DNA of 64,000 nt. Origin: Hippophae tibetana (Eukaryota > Streptophyta > Magnoliopsida > Rosales > Elaeagnaceae). Location: positions 12,758,501 through 12,822,500 of the forward strand of contig CM072801.1 in the NCBI GenBank assembly GCA_037013495.1, read 5' to 3'. This document shows, one piece after another, positions 32,872-44,252 of the stretch. A program made the position numbers and the translations under genes. The notes beneath the pieces are model-generated. The model was not told the origin of the DNA, did not search any database, and worked only from the letters and a program-made list of their open reading frames with translations. How positions within the stretch are numbered: the stretch's first letter is position 1; each line of letters begins with the position of its first letter.

Positions 32872-33795
32872 ATGACCATGGTGTCAAATGCTTATAAAAC
32901 CCAAATTGGTACAACTGATAAAACAATTGTTGAATTATTAATAGCAGGCTTTTCATGCCAACTAAAAGGATGGTGGGATCACCATCTTTTAAAACAAAAA
33001 CAATCAGATATCTGCAATGCGATATTGACTGATGAGTGTGGTATACTCATACTTTCACATCAATGAGCTCCTATACAGGATGCAGTTTCTACATTACTCT
33101 TTACCATATCACATCATTTTATGGGGGATCCATCCCATTTAAAAGATAAAAACTTTGATCTTCTTTCCAACATAAAATGTAGGAAAATGAGCGATTTTCA
33201 AAATTATAAAACCACATTTTTGTCTAGAGTTATGCTAAGAGATGACTCTATTCAACCTTTCTGGAAAGAGAAATTCCTAGCAGGACTTCCTCCACTCTTA
33301 GGTGAGAAAACCAGAAACAAAATTCGTGAAAATTATGGGAATCACATCATCCCATATAACCAACTCACCTATGACCAGTTGATCAATTTTGCACAAAACC
33401 AGGATCTTCAAATATGTCAAGATTTGAAAATCCAAAAACAAATGAAATTGGAACTAAAAGTTTCCAAAAGAGAAATAGGATCATTCTGCAAACAATTTGA
33501 TGGGAATCTCTCTATGGATAAAACCTGCGAGGGAACTTGCAGTAAAACTAAATCAAAACCTTATAAAGAATCACAAAAAACTTATAAGAGTTTTTCAAAA
33601 TCAAGAAAACCATTCTTTGAAAAAGGAATGAAGTTTTATAAAAAAAAACCTTATAAATTTTTTAATAAGGAATCAAAAACACATAAAAAAACCCTTTAAA
33701 AGTTTTAAAGAGTTTAAATGTTATAAATGTGGCAAGAAAGGCCACACTGCTATTTACTGCAAAATGTCTAAAAAACTTCACGAATTAAAACTTGA
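32872..33795 (+). pseudogene. Pararetroviral coat protein region with zinc knuckle
   Basis: 32872-33699 (one stop at 33064) contains LKGWWDHHL, then MSDFQNYKTTFLSRVMLRDD, PFWKEKFLAGLPPLL and GSFCKQFDG, characteristic of petuvirus-like and related coat proteins, followed by a Lys/Ser-rich tail (SKSRKPFFEKGMKFYKKKPY). After a frame shift near 33700 the knuckle CYKCGKKGHTAIYC is readable at 33719-33760. It would have packaged the viral genome; the frame shift and stops disable it. Confidence 0.75.
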
Positions 33796-33799
33796 AAAA

Positions 33800-35480
33800 G
33801 CATTAATTTATTAATAGGAAATAATTTTTTAAACTTATATAAACTTTTTAAACGATATTTAGATAAAATAAGTCTAAGAGCATTAGATGGTGATATCATT
33901 TATGTATCAAAGATAAGCAAAACTTTGATTATATCAAACCCAATTTTTATGTAACAACATAAAAAGCAAAAATGTGATGAGATATACACAAAACAACAAA
34001 AACTTTATTTAGAAAATATTTCACTAGATATAAAAGAGATAAAAAAAATTCTTAATGAAATATAGGAAGATAAAAGCCCTAGTAGCTATTAAAAAATTAT
34101 TAAAAAAGTAAGCTCAAAAAACCTTTTGGATCCAAAAATCAAAAAATCTAAAATGATTGTCACCATAAAATTAAGAGACTTTAACAAGGTTATTAGAATA
34201 AAACCAATGATTTATACTATAAAGGATATGATTGAATTTAAAAAACAAATTTAAGAACTTTTGTAACTAAAAGTCATAATACTAAATAATTCACTTCACT
34301 CTAATCCAACATTTTTAGTTGAAAAAAAGCTAAAAAAAAGATGAAAAAAAGAATGGTAATAAAATTCAAATCATTAATAAAAAACCATTGATGATGGATA
34401 TTTTATTCTAAAGAAAGAAGAATTATTATCATTAATAAAATGAAATAAATACTTCTTAAGTTTAGATTACAAAAATGAATTTTGGAAAATAAGATTGGAT
34501 GAAGTATTTCAAAAATTAATAGCATTTAGTTGCTACTAAGGATAATTCCAATGGACTGTTGTATCATTTTGATTAAAATAAGCCTTAGGTATCTTTTAAA
34601 GATATATGGATAACATCTTTAAAAATTTATAAGATATTTGTTGTGTCTATATATATATATATATATGATATTTTGGTTTTCAGTAGTGAATAAATAAATA
34701 TTATTTGGATATTATTAATATTCTACAATAATTTAGGAGAGAAAGCATTGTACTCTCTCAAAAGAAAACAATACTTGCTCAACAAAAAAATAAGTATTTA
34801 GGGTTGAAAATTGAAGATGAAAAACATAATCTGTAGTCTCGTATATTAAATAACATTCAAGATTTTCCTAGTGAATTGAAAGATAAAAATTAATTACAAA
34901 GATTTCTAGGATGTTTGACATATGTTAAAACATACATCAAGAAACTTGCAGAAATGCGAAAACCTTTACAACCAAAATTGAAAAAGACCATATCTAAAAA
35001 TTGACGGAACAAGATACTCTATATATGGATAAAGTAAAAGCAAAAGTAAAAAATTTACCAACTTTATACCATCTAAGGCTAGATAATAAGATGATAATTG
35101 AAATAGATGTTTTACAAGAATATTGAGGAGTAATTTTAAATGCAAAAATAGATGACAAAGATGAATATTTTTGTAGATATACATCAAGATCTTTCCATGA
35201 TCTAGTGTTAAATTATCATAGTAATAAAAAAATATCTAGTTGTTAAAAAGGCTATTAAGAAATTTACAATATATGTCATAAGTTTTAGATTCATTATTAG
35301 AACCGATAATAAGAATTTTGATTATTTCTTAAGAACTAATATTACAGGTGATTATAAACAGGAAATATTAGTCAAATGACAATAATGGTTCAACCATAAT
35401 TTTGATATCGAACATCTTTGGGAAAATAAGAATAATTTAGCAAATGCCCTTACTAGAGAATTAACACCTCTAACTATTTT
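33800..35480 (+). pseudogene. Pararetroviral protease, reverse transcriptase and RNase H remains
   Basis: Heavily broken. Recognisable RT blocks: LDYKNEFWKIRLDE (about 34460-34500), RYMDNIFKN (about 34600), and the linker block RFLGCLTYVKTYIKKLAEM (about 34900-34960) typical for caulimovirid RT/RNase H. The catalytic Tyr-Ile-Asp-Asp area is disrupted by a TA dinucleotide run (34648-34666), leaving a single Asp. RNase H remains extend to about 35480. No active product is possible. Confidence 0.7.
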
Positions 35481-35809
35481 ATGCATACAAGAATAGAATA
35501 CTTGATATCAAGATCAAGATAAAAGAAAAGAAAAGAAGATAAAAAACCTACAAATATAACTCGAGATGTTATATCTCGAGAAATCTCTTATGAAGATAGG
35601 AAATAAACAAGAAGAACTTGATTGTTTAAAATAAGTCTTATAGTCTAAAAATTCAAAAGAGGAATCTTCATAAAAAAAATCTAAAGAAGATAAAACTTCT
35701 ACAGAAATAATTCAAGATGAAATGGAAGAACTTAACAGTTCAAAAGAGAGTAACATCTATGAAATAAGAAAGCTTAATTGGGCTGATGAAGTAGAAAAAG
35801 TGGAACAGA

Positions 35810-36990
35810 AAAAGACTTATGTGGTCTATTATGGCTCAAAACTAGGAATTTATAAAAATTGGGCAGATAAACCAATAAATGTATTATAGGGTTTAATGGA
35901 GTAACTCATAGAGCATTCACCAACAGAATAGAGGCTAAAAGTAGTTATATTAATTACAAAGTTCCAAAACTAATAACTCTAGAGGAGATAGCAAGGAATT
36001 ATTCTACAACACTACAACAACCAGTAACACCAAGCAGTTTGACGATCCTAGGAAAAATAGTAAGGCCTTCAATACTATTCAGAGTAATATCTCTCCCAAA
36101 GACATCAAAAATAGTAAGGTATTTAGTGTTATTTAAGGAAACATCCCCCATAAATTCATTAGTTATTGAAGATAAAAAAACTAATATAAAAATCTCAACA
36201 AACCACAATGGTTAAGCCTATACAACTTGGCTAGAAAATCTACCTAGAAACATATAGAAGATATGATGTTGTACACCACAAAAAAAGAATTCCTTGATAG
36301 AAGTAAGTTTAAGATTTTGGAAGGAGCTAATCTAATATTTTTTTACGCTTTCCATGCAGGACTGGTGGAAAACATATATCTAGGAATTAATTTAAGCGAA
36401 TTAAATTATTTCTTGGAAAATTTCAAAAAAGAAATCAAGAACTTTAGGAAAATGATAAGACAAACTTGTTTATCTCAATTTTTTTAGTTCACTAATGGAC
36501 TGGAACGAAGAATGATGTATAAATCTCAACCATTTTATCCAGCTAGGAATTTCCAACACAAACATATAACTTCCCAAACTAAGGGTGCTTCTAGAAAAGA
36601 AATTCAATACAAAAGCACTCTATCTATTAAGAGGTCAAATATTAAGCCAAATTTACTATAAACTTGGGAAAATTAATAACCTTATTGAGATCAAGTAAAT
36701 TACTCAACTAGTAAATTCATCATCACTTCTCATAATAACGTGGCTCTTTTAGAAAAGGATGTGAAAAAATTACCAAATATGAGACAAATTTTAACAACAA
36801 CAACCTAAAACTTGGTTAAGAAACAAGGAAGGTATTATGTTTTTATGCTAAAAAAGTCACCAAAAATCAAAGATGCATTTACTGCATCAATGATCGAGAA
36901 GACGAAGATGCATCATTATCAATGTCATCCAAAGGATTGTCGAAAAAAAATGATAAGGAAGAATAAAGAATAGGAACCATTAGTAGAAGA
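35810..36990 (+). pseudogene. Pararetroviral viroplasmin-type region
   Basis: KTYVVYYGSKLGIYKNW (from about 35815), then GFNGVTHRAFTNRIEA in the next in-line block after a stop, is the short domain shared by caulimovirus viroplasmin/transactivator proteins and RNase H1 N-termini. What follows (to about 36990) is broken and unassigned, with a Lys-rich 36263-36487 stretch. Its place after RNase H is as expected for a last viral ORF. Confidence 0.6.
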
Positions 36991-36999
36991 TGACAAAGA

Positions 37000-38030
37000 A
37001 AAATAAAGATGTAGATTCACATCTTTAGTTGGCAGCATATGACAAGGAAAAATAATGGTTGATATTTAAAGTAGTAAGCAGATAAATTATTAAAGTAAGG
37101 ATAAAATAATATTAATTCTCATATTGTAAAGATAGATTCTTTATGCTATAAAAATAACTCTTATTTTCATTTGAGATACACATAAAAACTGGAGCAAACA
37201 CCTAAGAAAAACACACAATCTCTAGCATAATAACCCCTCTATCTAGAAATCTCAATTAGTAATTATGTATCCAATAATTATGAGCGGTTAAGAATCTTTT
37301 GAAGGTTTCAAGATTCTTAATTGACCTTAAATTTGTAATAATTATTATATTATGAATAAAATAGACTTTAATTACTCTTTTTAGCAAGTCTAAATTGAAG
37401 ATCATATGTGTACGGATGTAAAATGTTCACCATTACCAAGAATGTATTAAGATTTAAGCAAAGTTGAGACATAATCGTTGTAATAAGAAAATATGAACAT
37501 AATGAAAGATTATGGTGAACTCATTAAATTCATGTATAATAATTATAACTTTTAAACTAATTTAGAATTTTAAATGCTTAGATATTTACTTATATCAAGT
37601 TATAATATTGATAAAAAAAAGAGAAAAATAAAAATAACATGATATTAACAACTAGTGTTCACTAGCTCCTAATTCGATATTAAAGTCATAAAAATATTAA
37701 CATAATATAGATAAAAAAGTTAACACCATTACATTTAGAGATATCAATGATTTTAACAATAAATCTAGAGATATTATAGTATTTTTTGTAAATTTTAAAG
37801 AGAATGTGAAGATATGTTAAATCTAGAAAAGTAGTACCGGCATAGTAATTTTTTTATTTTTTATAACAATTAAAATAATTGTTAATATATTTTAATTGGA
37901 AATAATATTGTTACGAAAACAGGGGGAAATATTATTTAGAGGGAAGAGTCAAAAGTTCTAGAACATAGTAAAATAAAAAGTAATGAGATCGGACGGTGTA
38001 TATAGTAGCGTTATTTTTAAGTCCATAAAA
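37000..38030. other. Region between the pararetrovirus and the Ran gene
   Basis: AT-rich, without ORFs of note. Ran promoter elements must lie in the last few hundred bases: a CCATAAAAGC element is at about 38022-38031, followed by a C/T-rich leader. No repeat family recognised. Confidence 0.5.
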
Positions 38031-38152
38031 GCTTATACAAGAGAGTGAACATATTCTTTTCTCTCACACAGTTTTCAAACCCCAATCACGGTCCCGCTCG
38101 ACTGTTCGCTTTTGTTTCTCTCGTTTTTTGGTTCGCTGCTTTGCTTTCTTAA

Positions 38153-41100
38153 ATGGTATGTCTCAATGTCGATCTTCTTTAGTTTAGTTTTATGGTTTAG
38201 GGTTTTAGTTATCAATTTGTTTCTTTATTTTTCTTCGTACAATTGCTTACGCGTTACGGTATTGCGATTCTTTTGTAGGCTTTGCCATATCAGCAGACTG
38301 TTGATTACCCTAGCTTTAAGCTCGTCATCGTCGGCGATGGTGGAACTGGTACTTTCAATTGCTACATACTGGCATTTTTTAATTTTAATTTTGATTTTTC
38401 ATTGTTAGCTTTCTTGAAAATAATATAAACATTTATGATCTCGTTTGTTGATTATGATGATATTTTGATTTCGGTGACTTTAAATTCCTTGTTTTGAAAC
38501 TACGTTGTATGATGATGTTGATCTTGGTATACTTTGTATTTTTCTTGATTCTATTTCTCACTGGTAAAATTTATCTGTTTTTGAAACTTATAGACTGAAA
38601 AGATTAATTTGGATCTATTTGATAGTCTATACGCAGATCTGGTTCTCTGCTCTTGACGTGGGTGATAAGAAGGTAACCTTATAGTGTAGTGGGATGAAGA
38701 AGTAACAAGCCGGAGTGAAAGATTTGTTTCAAACATGGGGTCTGTATATGGAATTGAAAGAGATGAGTTGTCTATAATTCGTGTGATAACTTGAGCTATA
38801 GCTTATTTATTTGTAACTTTCCTTGTAATTATCTATCCCTTGTGCATGATTTGGGTTCCAATGTACTATTGGCCTTTTTTACAGTGTTCATTTTTGTTTC
38901 AGCTGGCTCCATTATTGATTTCCATTTGGTATTTGGTTCTACTTAGTGTTGCTAATTAAATTAAAGTTGGTGCTTATTTTTATTTTTATTTTTTGCAGGG
39001 AAGACAACTTTTGTGAAGAGACATCTGACCGGGGAATTCGAGAAAAAATATGAACGTAAGAGATGCCTTCAAAGTTATTATTTGTTGTTAGGCTAATGGA
39101 ACTGATGCACTTGTTTGAAATTTATCTAATATGTTTCTCCTTTCTGTTCACAGCAACTATTGGTGTAGAGGTTCATCCGTTGGATTTCTATACAAATTGT
39201 GGGAAAATAAGGTTCTATTGCTGGGACACTGCTGGACAAGAGAAATTTGGCGGTCTTCGAGATGGTTACTAGTATGTATATGTTATTATTTGTTATTCTT
39301 TGTTTTCAAATTGATCAATACTCTAAACGATGTATGTTTTATTGTTTAGCAACTTTACCTTTGCTATTTACAGAGATAATTGGTGGGTCTTCTTTGTTAT
39401 TATAAATTGTAGCAATTTTATGGTTTGTTGGGGAAGGGTGGTAGCATTTTTGTGTTTTTCCTTGTTGAATTTTTATTTGTTTATTTATTTATTTCTTCCA
39501 GACTAATTTTAAATATTCTGTTTTCTCTTGTGACTAATTGACGGTACCTTTCTCTTAAATGTGTTCTTCAAGCAGTAATTATCTTGGTTCTGCTTGGATC
39601 TAGAGTACATGAGTCTCACTATTATGCTCAATTTTTGCAGCATCCATGGGCAGTGTGCAATTATTATGTTTGATGTTACAGCTCGCTTGACGTACAAGAA
39701 TGTTCCTACTTGGCATCGAGATCTGTGCAGGTTGGTTAAATGAACTTTTGCTCAATTTTTAGTTGTAAGTCTGCTTGTATTGTCAATTTGGTACTCACGA
39801 CCTCATAATCTCAGGGTTTGTGAGAACATACCCATAGTTCTCTGCGGCAACAAGGTTGATGTAAAGAACAGGCAGGTTAAGGCTAAGCAGGTTACCTTCC
39901 ACAGGAAGAAGAATTTGCAGTACTATGAGATATCTGCAAAGAGTAACTACAATTTTGAGAAACCTTTTCTTTACCTTGCCCGGAAGCTTGCTGGGTAGTG
40001 ATTTTTAACACAATTTTTCTTTTAATTTATTTTTTTCCCCAAACTGTACTTGATTTACTTGCTTGTGCTGTCGATAGGGACACTCTTCTTCAATTTGTGG
40101 AGTCTCCTGCACTTGCTCCTCCTGAGGTCCAGATTGACTTAGAGGCTCAAAAACGGTAAGATTTTAATCCTGCTTTAGAACCTTTTAGTTTCATAGGTGT
40201 CAATTATTTAAACTCCTTCCTAGTTCTTATGACTTTTGTTTAAGCTGCTAGAATGTTTCTAGTTTCTACTTCTGAGTGTCTGGCATGCTGAAAGTTTCCC
40301 CTTTGGGCATTTGCTAAGCAACTGCATCCTCATCCTACTTGATAATTATCACCTAAGTTCATGTTTGATTTGTAGAATGATAACATAATGGAGATGGTAA
40401 TAATAATAGGGATTTAATTCAATGAAATCAATATTATTATTATTATTATAATATTTGTTTGAGTAGTGGAATCTTAATAATGATAAATATTAAAATAAAA
40501 TTTATAAAATTACAAATGAATTAAAATTAAAAAATAAAAAGTAAACATCTTCTAAGGTATTTAAACTTTGGTTCATTTTATACAAAGATGTCTGAATTTT
40601 TGTTTAATCACTCAAATTTTGGTTCGTTTTACATATAGTTACCTATACTCTTATTTTGTTCATACCTAAGTACTTTCAGGTCAACTAATTAGTTTTATAC
40701 AAAATAAAAGTTTGTGTATTTATATGTAAACAAAATAAGAGTATGGATATATATTTGTAAAATGGATCAAAGATTGGGTATCTAAATAAGTTCATGTATC
40801 TTTGCGTAAAATGAATCAAAATTTGGATACTTATGTGTAAAATGGACTAAAGTTTGGGTATGTAAGCAAAAGTTTTTATGTAGGAAAAAGAAGATATTTT
40901 TGTGTAAACTGGGTTAAAGTTTGGGTACTTTATAAGCTTTTTTTATTCAAAAATAAACTTTTTTTATTTTTAATTGAGAAAAAATAATAAATAATTATAC
41001 AAATATAAGAAAAATAGAACATTTTAACGTATTTTTGAACGATGTGAGATGAATAAACACTCTTGTTATTATTGTAATATTTTACATTTTATTTCAGATC

Positions 41101-41490
41101 AATAATCAAATCAAATATATAAATATCTTGAATCATTCTGACAAACAAACATGATTTGAGTATTTACCAGGTAACAGGGATGTTAAAAGTGAACCCGATA
41201 ATTTTGATCTTAGTTTCATTCTGTTGCATCAATTGATAAAGGAGAATGCTCCGTAAGAATTTGTATTTGGTAGTTGGGTCCGATGGCAAATTTAGAATCA
41301 TGTTGTTAGCAATTTAATGTAAAATGACAATCAGTTCTTTACATTTGATATTTTAGTTTAAAAGTAAAACTTGGTTCTCTTGTATCTTTGTATAAATTTT
41401 TTTGCTTCTTTTTCTGTTAGGCATGAAGCTGAACTTCAAGCAGCTGCCAATCAACCTCTTCCCGATGACGATGATGAACTAATTGAGTAA
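38153..41490 (+). CDS. RAN: Ran small GTPase
   Basis: Eight coding exons: 38153-38155 (the ATG alone), 38279-38348, 38999-39055, 39154-39271, 39641-39730, 39815-39994, 40078-40155 and 41421-41490 (stop TAA). All introns are GT-AG; the joined frame is 221 codons, the normal length of plant Ran. P-loop GDGGTGKT at residues 20-27, switch [13 protein letters not shown], switch [12 protein letters not shown] with catalytic Gln72, NKVD at 125-128, SAK at 153-155, and the acidic tail DDDDE near the C-terminus. No prenylation Cys, as expected for Ran. It drives nuclear import and export and spindle assembly. A telo-box-like TAGGGTTT is in the first intron (about 38198). The C-terminal residues ELIE differ from the usual plant ending. 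The last intron (1265 bp) holds a repeat insertion. Confidence 0.97.
40361..41153. mobile_element. MITE-like insertion in the last Ran intron
   Basis: Imperfect terminal inverted repeats: CATGTTTGATTTGTAGAATGAT at the left and its near-complement ATCATTCTGACAAACAAACATG at the right (18 of 22 matches). No coding sequence. A second foldback repeat is nested inside (see next entry). A target duplication could not be defined. Confidence 0.5.
40545..40940. repeat. Foldback repeat nested in the Ran intron insertion
   Basis: Left half contains TTTAAACTTTGGTTCATTTTATACAAAGATG and the right half its approximate complement, CATGTATCTTTGCGTAAAATGAATCAAAATTTGG, plus three direct copies of GTAAAATGGA.(T/C)AAAGTTTGGGTA-like words. 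It would form a long hairpin. Confidence 0.5.
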
Positions 41491-44050
41491 AAGGCTTTCT
41501 GACAATATCTGGATGTGCTGAATTTCCATTTGTTTTTTATCTGTGAATTATTCAACTTATGGATAACCCTACAGTATATGGCATGTATCGAAAATTATGA
41601 TCCAGTTTTAGGCTATTTTGAGTGATGTCGCTTGTTTTTGATCTCGTAATATATAATTTTCATGAATTGTTTTTGTAATTTTATTCAACATGGATTCCAA
41701 CTTATTTGTCATCATTTGATTGGCCATAATATTCTGATAGTGAGTTTATTATTTTATCGGACCTTTAGTAACAAATGACATTGATTGATTGATACCTGTT
41801 GATTGATATTTGTCTCGTAAATGCCCATTCAAATAAATAATTTTACGACATAAGCCCATATCAGAACGAAAAATTTTATTTACATGGAACTGGCAATTAA
41901 AAATAGACAATAAGTTTTATTTCTTCGGTAAATAATTGTTTTTGATTGTTATATCTGTTATGTTTGATAAAAATATTATATTGAAAAAAGTTAATATTGA
42001 TCATAATTTTTTGATAGTTTTTTTTATAAATTTATTTACACATTGCTGCGTGTTTTATCATTCCCACAACTAAATAATTAAATTGTTTTCTGGTTGATTT
42101 CATATAATATTTATTGTAAAGTTTAATTTTTTTTAAATATCATTAAAATATTTTAATTTATAAAAAGAAATATACAAAATGCAAAATGATAATTTTGTTA
42201 ATTAAAAAAATTGTATTAAATATGCCCTTATCCTTTTAATTCGTAAATTGTGTGTTAGTATTCTTTATCCCAGTACTCCTTTGACACTGTACGTCGGCAT
42301 TTTTTGCCGAGATTATGGCAGTGTTAAGGGGTGTTCAGTTTGCATGCGTTTATGGCTTATTTCCAAGTCCAACTTGACTCTCAAATCCTACAACAAAATA
42401 CCCCCTTCCACGTTCTCAAGTATCTTCTATGGTAAATGATGCTGGATTGGTTGTTCTATTGTGAGTGAAATTCAAATGGATAATAAGAACAAATATGGTG
42501 GTTGATTGGATAACAACAAGGGCAAATATATATATTCCTATTTCTAATGTAATATACCAAATGATAAAGTTATTGGAGACAGTTAAGCTCCTTAAATGTC
42601 TTTCTCGTTTTTGCAATATAATTCTTCAATTTTTACCGAGTTGCACTAATATTCCTAACCTTTCAAATAAAACTTATCGAACAATAAAATAATCAAATTA
42701 GTATTCTCTATTTATCTTCTATAGTCATTTTTTTTTGTAGATTAATGTGTTTATTTTAAGTAATATTTGTCGTCTCTAATGGTTAAAATAAATTATAATT
42801 ATTATAGGTTACATTCTATTTACAATCTAAGAGAAAAAAAAATTGTGAGGAGATAATAATAACAAGTATTAACAATTTTTTTGAAACATTTTAGTGTCTA
42901 AGATTTTCTTGATAAGATTATAATGCTTGTGAGGAAATTTGACATGTTACCAAAGAGTCATAGATGATAAATCAATATTGAGATCTATGATGGTATTGTA
43001 ATTGTTGTATGCAAAAACATTGCCACAAGAGTTGAGTAATTAGACTTCTCTCTCAACCTTAAAGCAACCAAGAAATTTTAGTTCGAACAAGCATGAAGCA
43101 ACCTCATTATTGTGAACATTATAGTCGATCTTGAGATCACACTAACTCAGTAAGCCCAAAGCTTGATCAAGAAAACAACTTCAAGATAATGAAGGAAAAA
43201 GTTGATTTCATTGAACTACATGTGAAAGTGCTATATAATAACGAGGTCTACAATCCCCTAATAGAATTTACAGTAACTTAAGAAACTTCATCAATTATTG
43301 ATTTACACGTATCACCAATCACTGATTTACACGTGTCAATTTTACAAAACCCAGTACTAATTTTAATTGGTCTAACCACCAATACTAACATGACAAGTAA
43401 TCTCCATCTTAGCCTCGTTCTGTTCTTAATCTTTTATTCAAGACCCAATGAAGGCCTGAGCTGAAATAGAATGCAGCCATCAAAAACACGGTTCATCATT
43501 TCCATTACCGCCCTTTGTCTATACCAAAAGAACGGAGGCAAACCTCAAGAGATCGAGATCATCTTTGTACACTTGGAAGACTGGTGTACAAGCCTCTCTT
43601 ACTTTACCCCTGGAAAATGTGCAGGGAAAAGCATCAATATTGTCCTCAAATAAAACTGTTTCAACTGCCAGATGGTATGGACATAATCAAACTCATATGA
43701 GAATGAACACAGCAAGAAACAGCTTTCTCACAAGAGACAAGAGCAAAGTAATGTAACAGATGCAGATATGTTTTACAAGTCATGTATTATCTGCAAAAAT
43801 GCTTTTTATTACAACTTTATGCATATATTAATCTACATAACACAACCTAATTAATCTTATGTTAGTAATGATCTCACAATCACTTCATCATTTTAACTTT
43901 ACATCCAATTAATAACTAACACGTCACTTGATGCATACGACAACTTGATGTATATAACACTACTCTATTATCCATCATCATTAGCAATTTTATGATGTAT
44001 CTTACTAGATACAAAATACCAAAGCCAATTTGTGTTACAAGGCACGCAAA
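41491..44050. other. Intergenic region between Ran and Agenet/ENT genes
   Basis: Starts with the Ran 3' untranslated region (to about 41,700). The rest is AT-rich with moderately complex stretches at 42290-42480 and 42950-43480 that may be old repeats, but no domain, TIR or LTR could be supported. The two genes converge here, so 43,760-44,250 probably includes the 3' end of the minus-strand gene. Confidence 0.45.
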
Positions 44051-44252
44051 GTCAAAAAAAAGAAAAGAAAAGGAAAATCAACAGAGGACTAGAAAACGAA
44101 AATTTAAAAGTTCTTTCAAGTTAAAACTTGAACACTGAAAATAATGTAAAAGGAATTCAAAACTTCCCGTCAGCTTACAATTTAGAGTAGTAATTTACGT
44201 AATTACTTATCAAATTCTAAAGCTAGGTGAAAAAATATGAAGAGATATCTTG

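Larger units (their letters stand above)
29660..37000 (+). mobile_element. Endogenous pararetrovirus (Caulimoviridae), degenerate
   Basis: Plus-strand pieces occur in caulimovirid order: primer site 29715-29728, movement protein (30243-31300), a long acidic spacer (31389-32870), coat protein with zinc knuckle (32872-33795), protease/RT/RNase H remains (33800-35480), and a viroplasmin-type domain (about 35810-35960) with a tail to about 37000. No LTRs and no integrase were seen, which fits a virus-derived insertion rather than a retrotransposon. All parts carry many stops and frame shifts, so it is a fossil. The genus is undecided: the long fused MP-CP arrangement suggests petuvirus/florendovirus-like, whereas a viroplasmin domain is more usual in other genera. 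Confidence 0.8.

Noticed and set aside
38112..38408. A 98-residue ORF at the Ran 5' end
   Set aside because: It runs through the first intron in the wrong frame relative to Ran.
42290..43480. Possible transposon in the Ran-Agenet gap
   Set aside because: Some moderately complex sequence, but I found no paired ends, domains or duplicate in the window.
43471..43756. Three overlapping plus-strand ORFs
   Set aside because: Short, mutually overlapping in different frames, no family pattern; likely chance.
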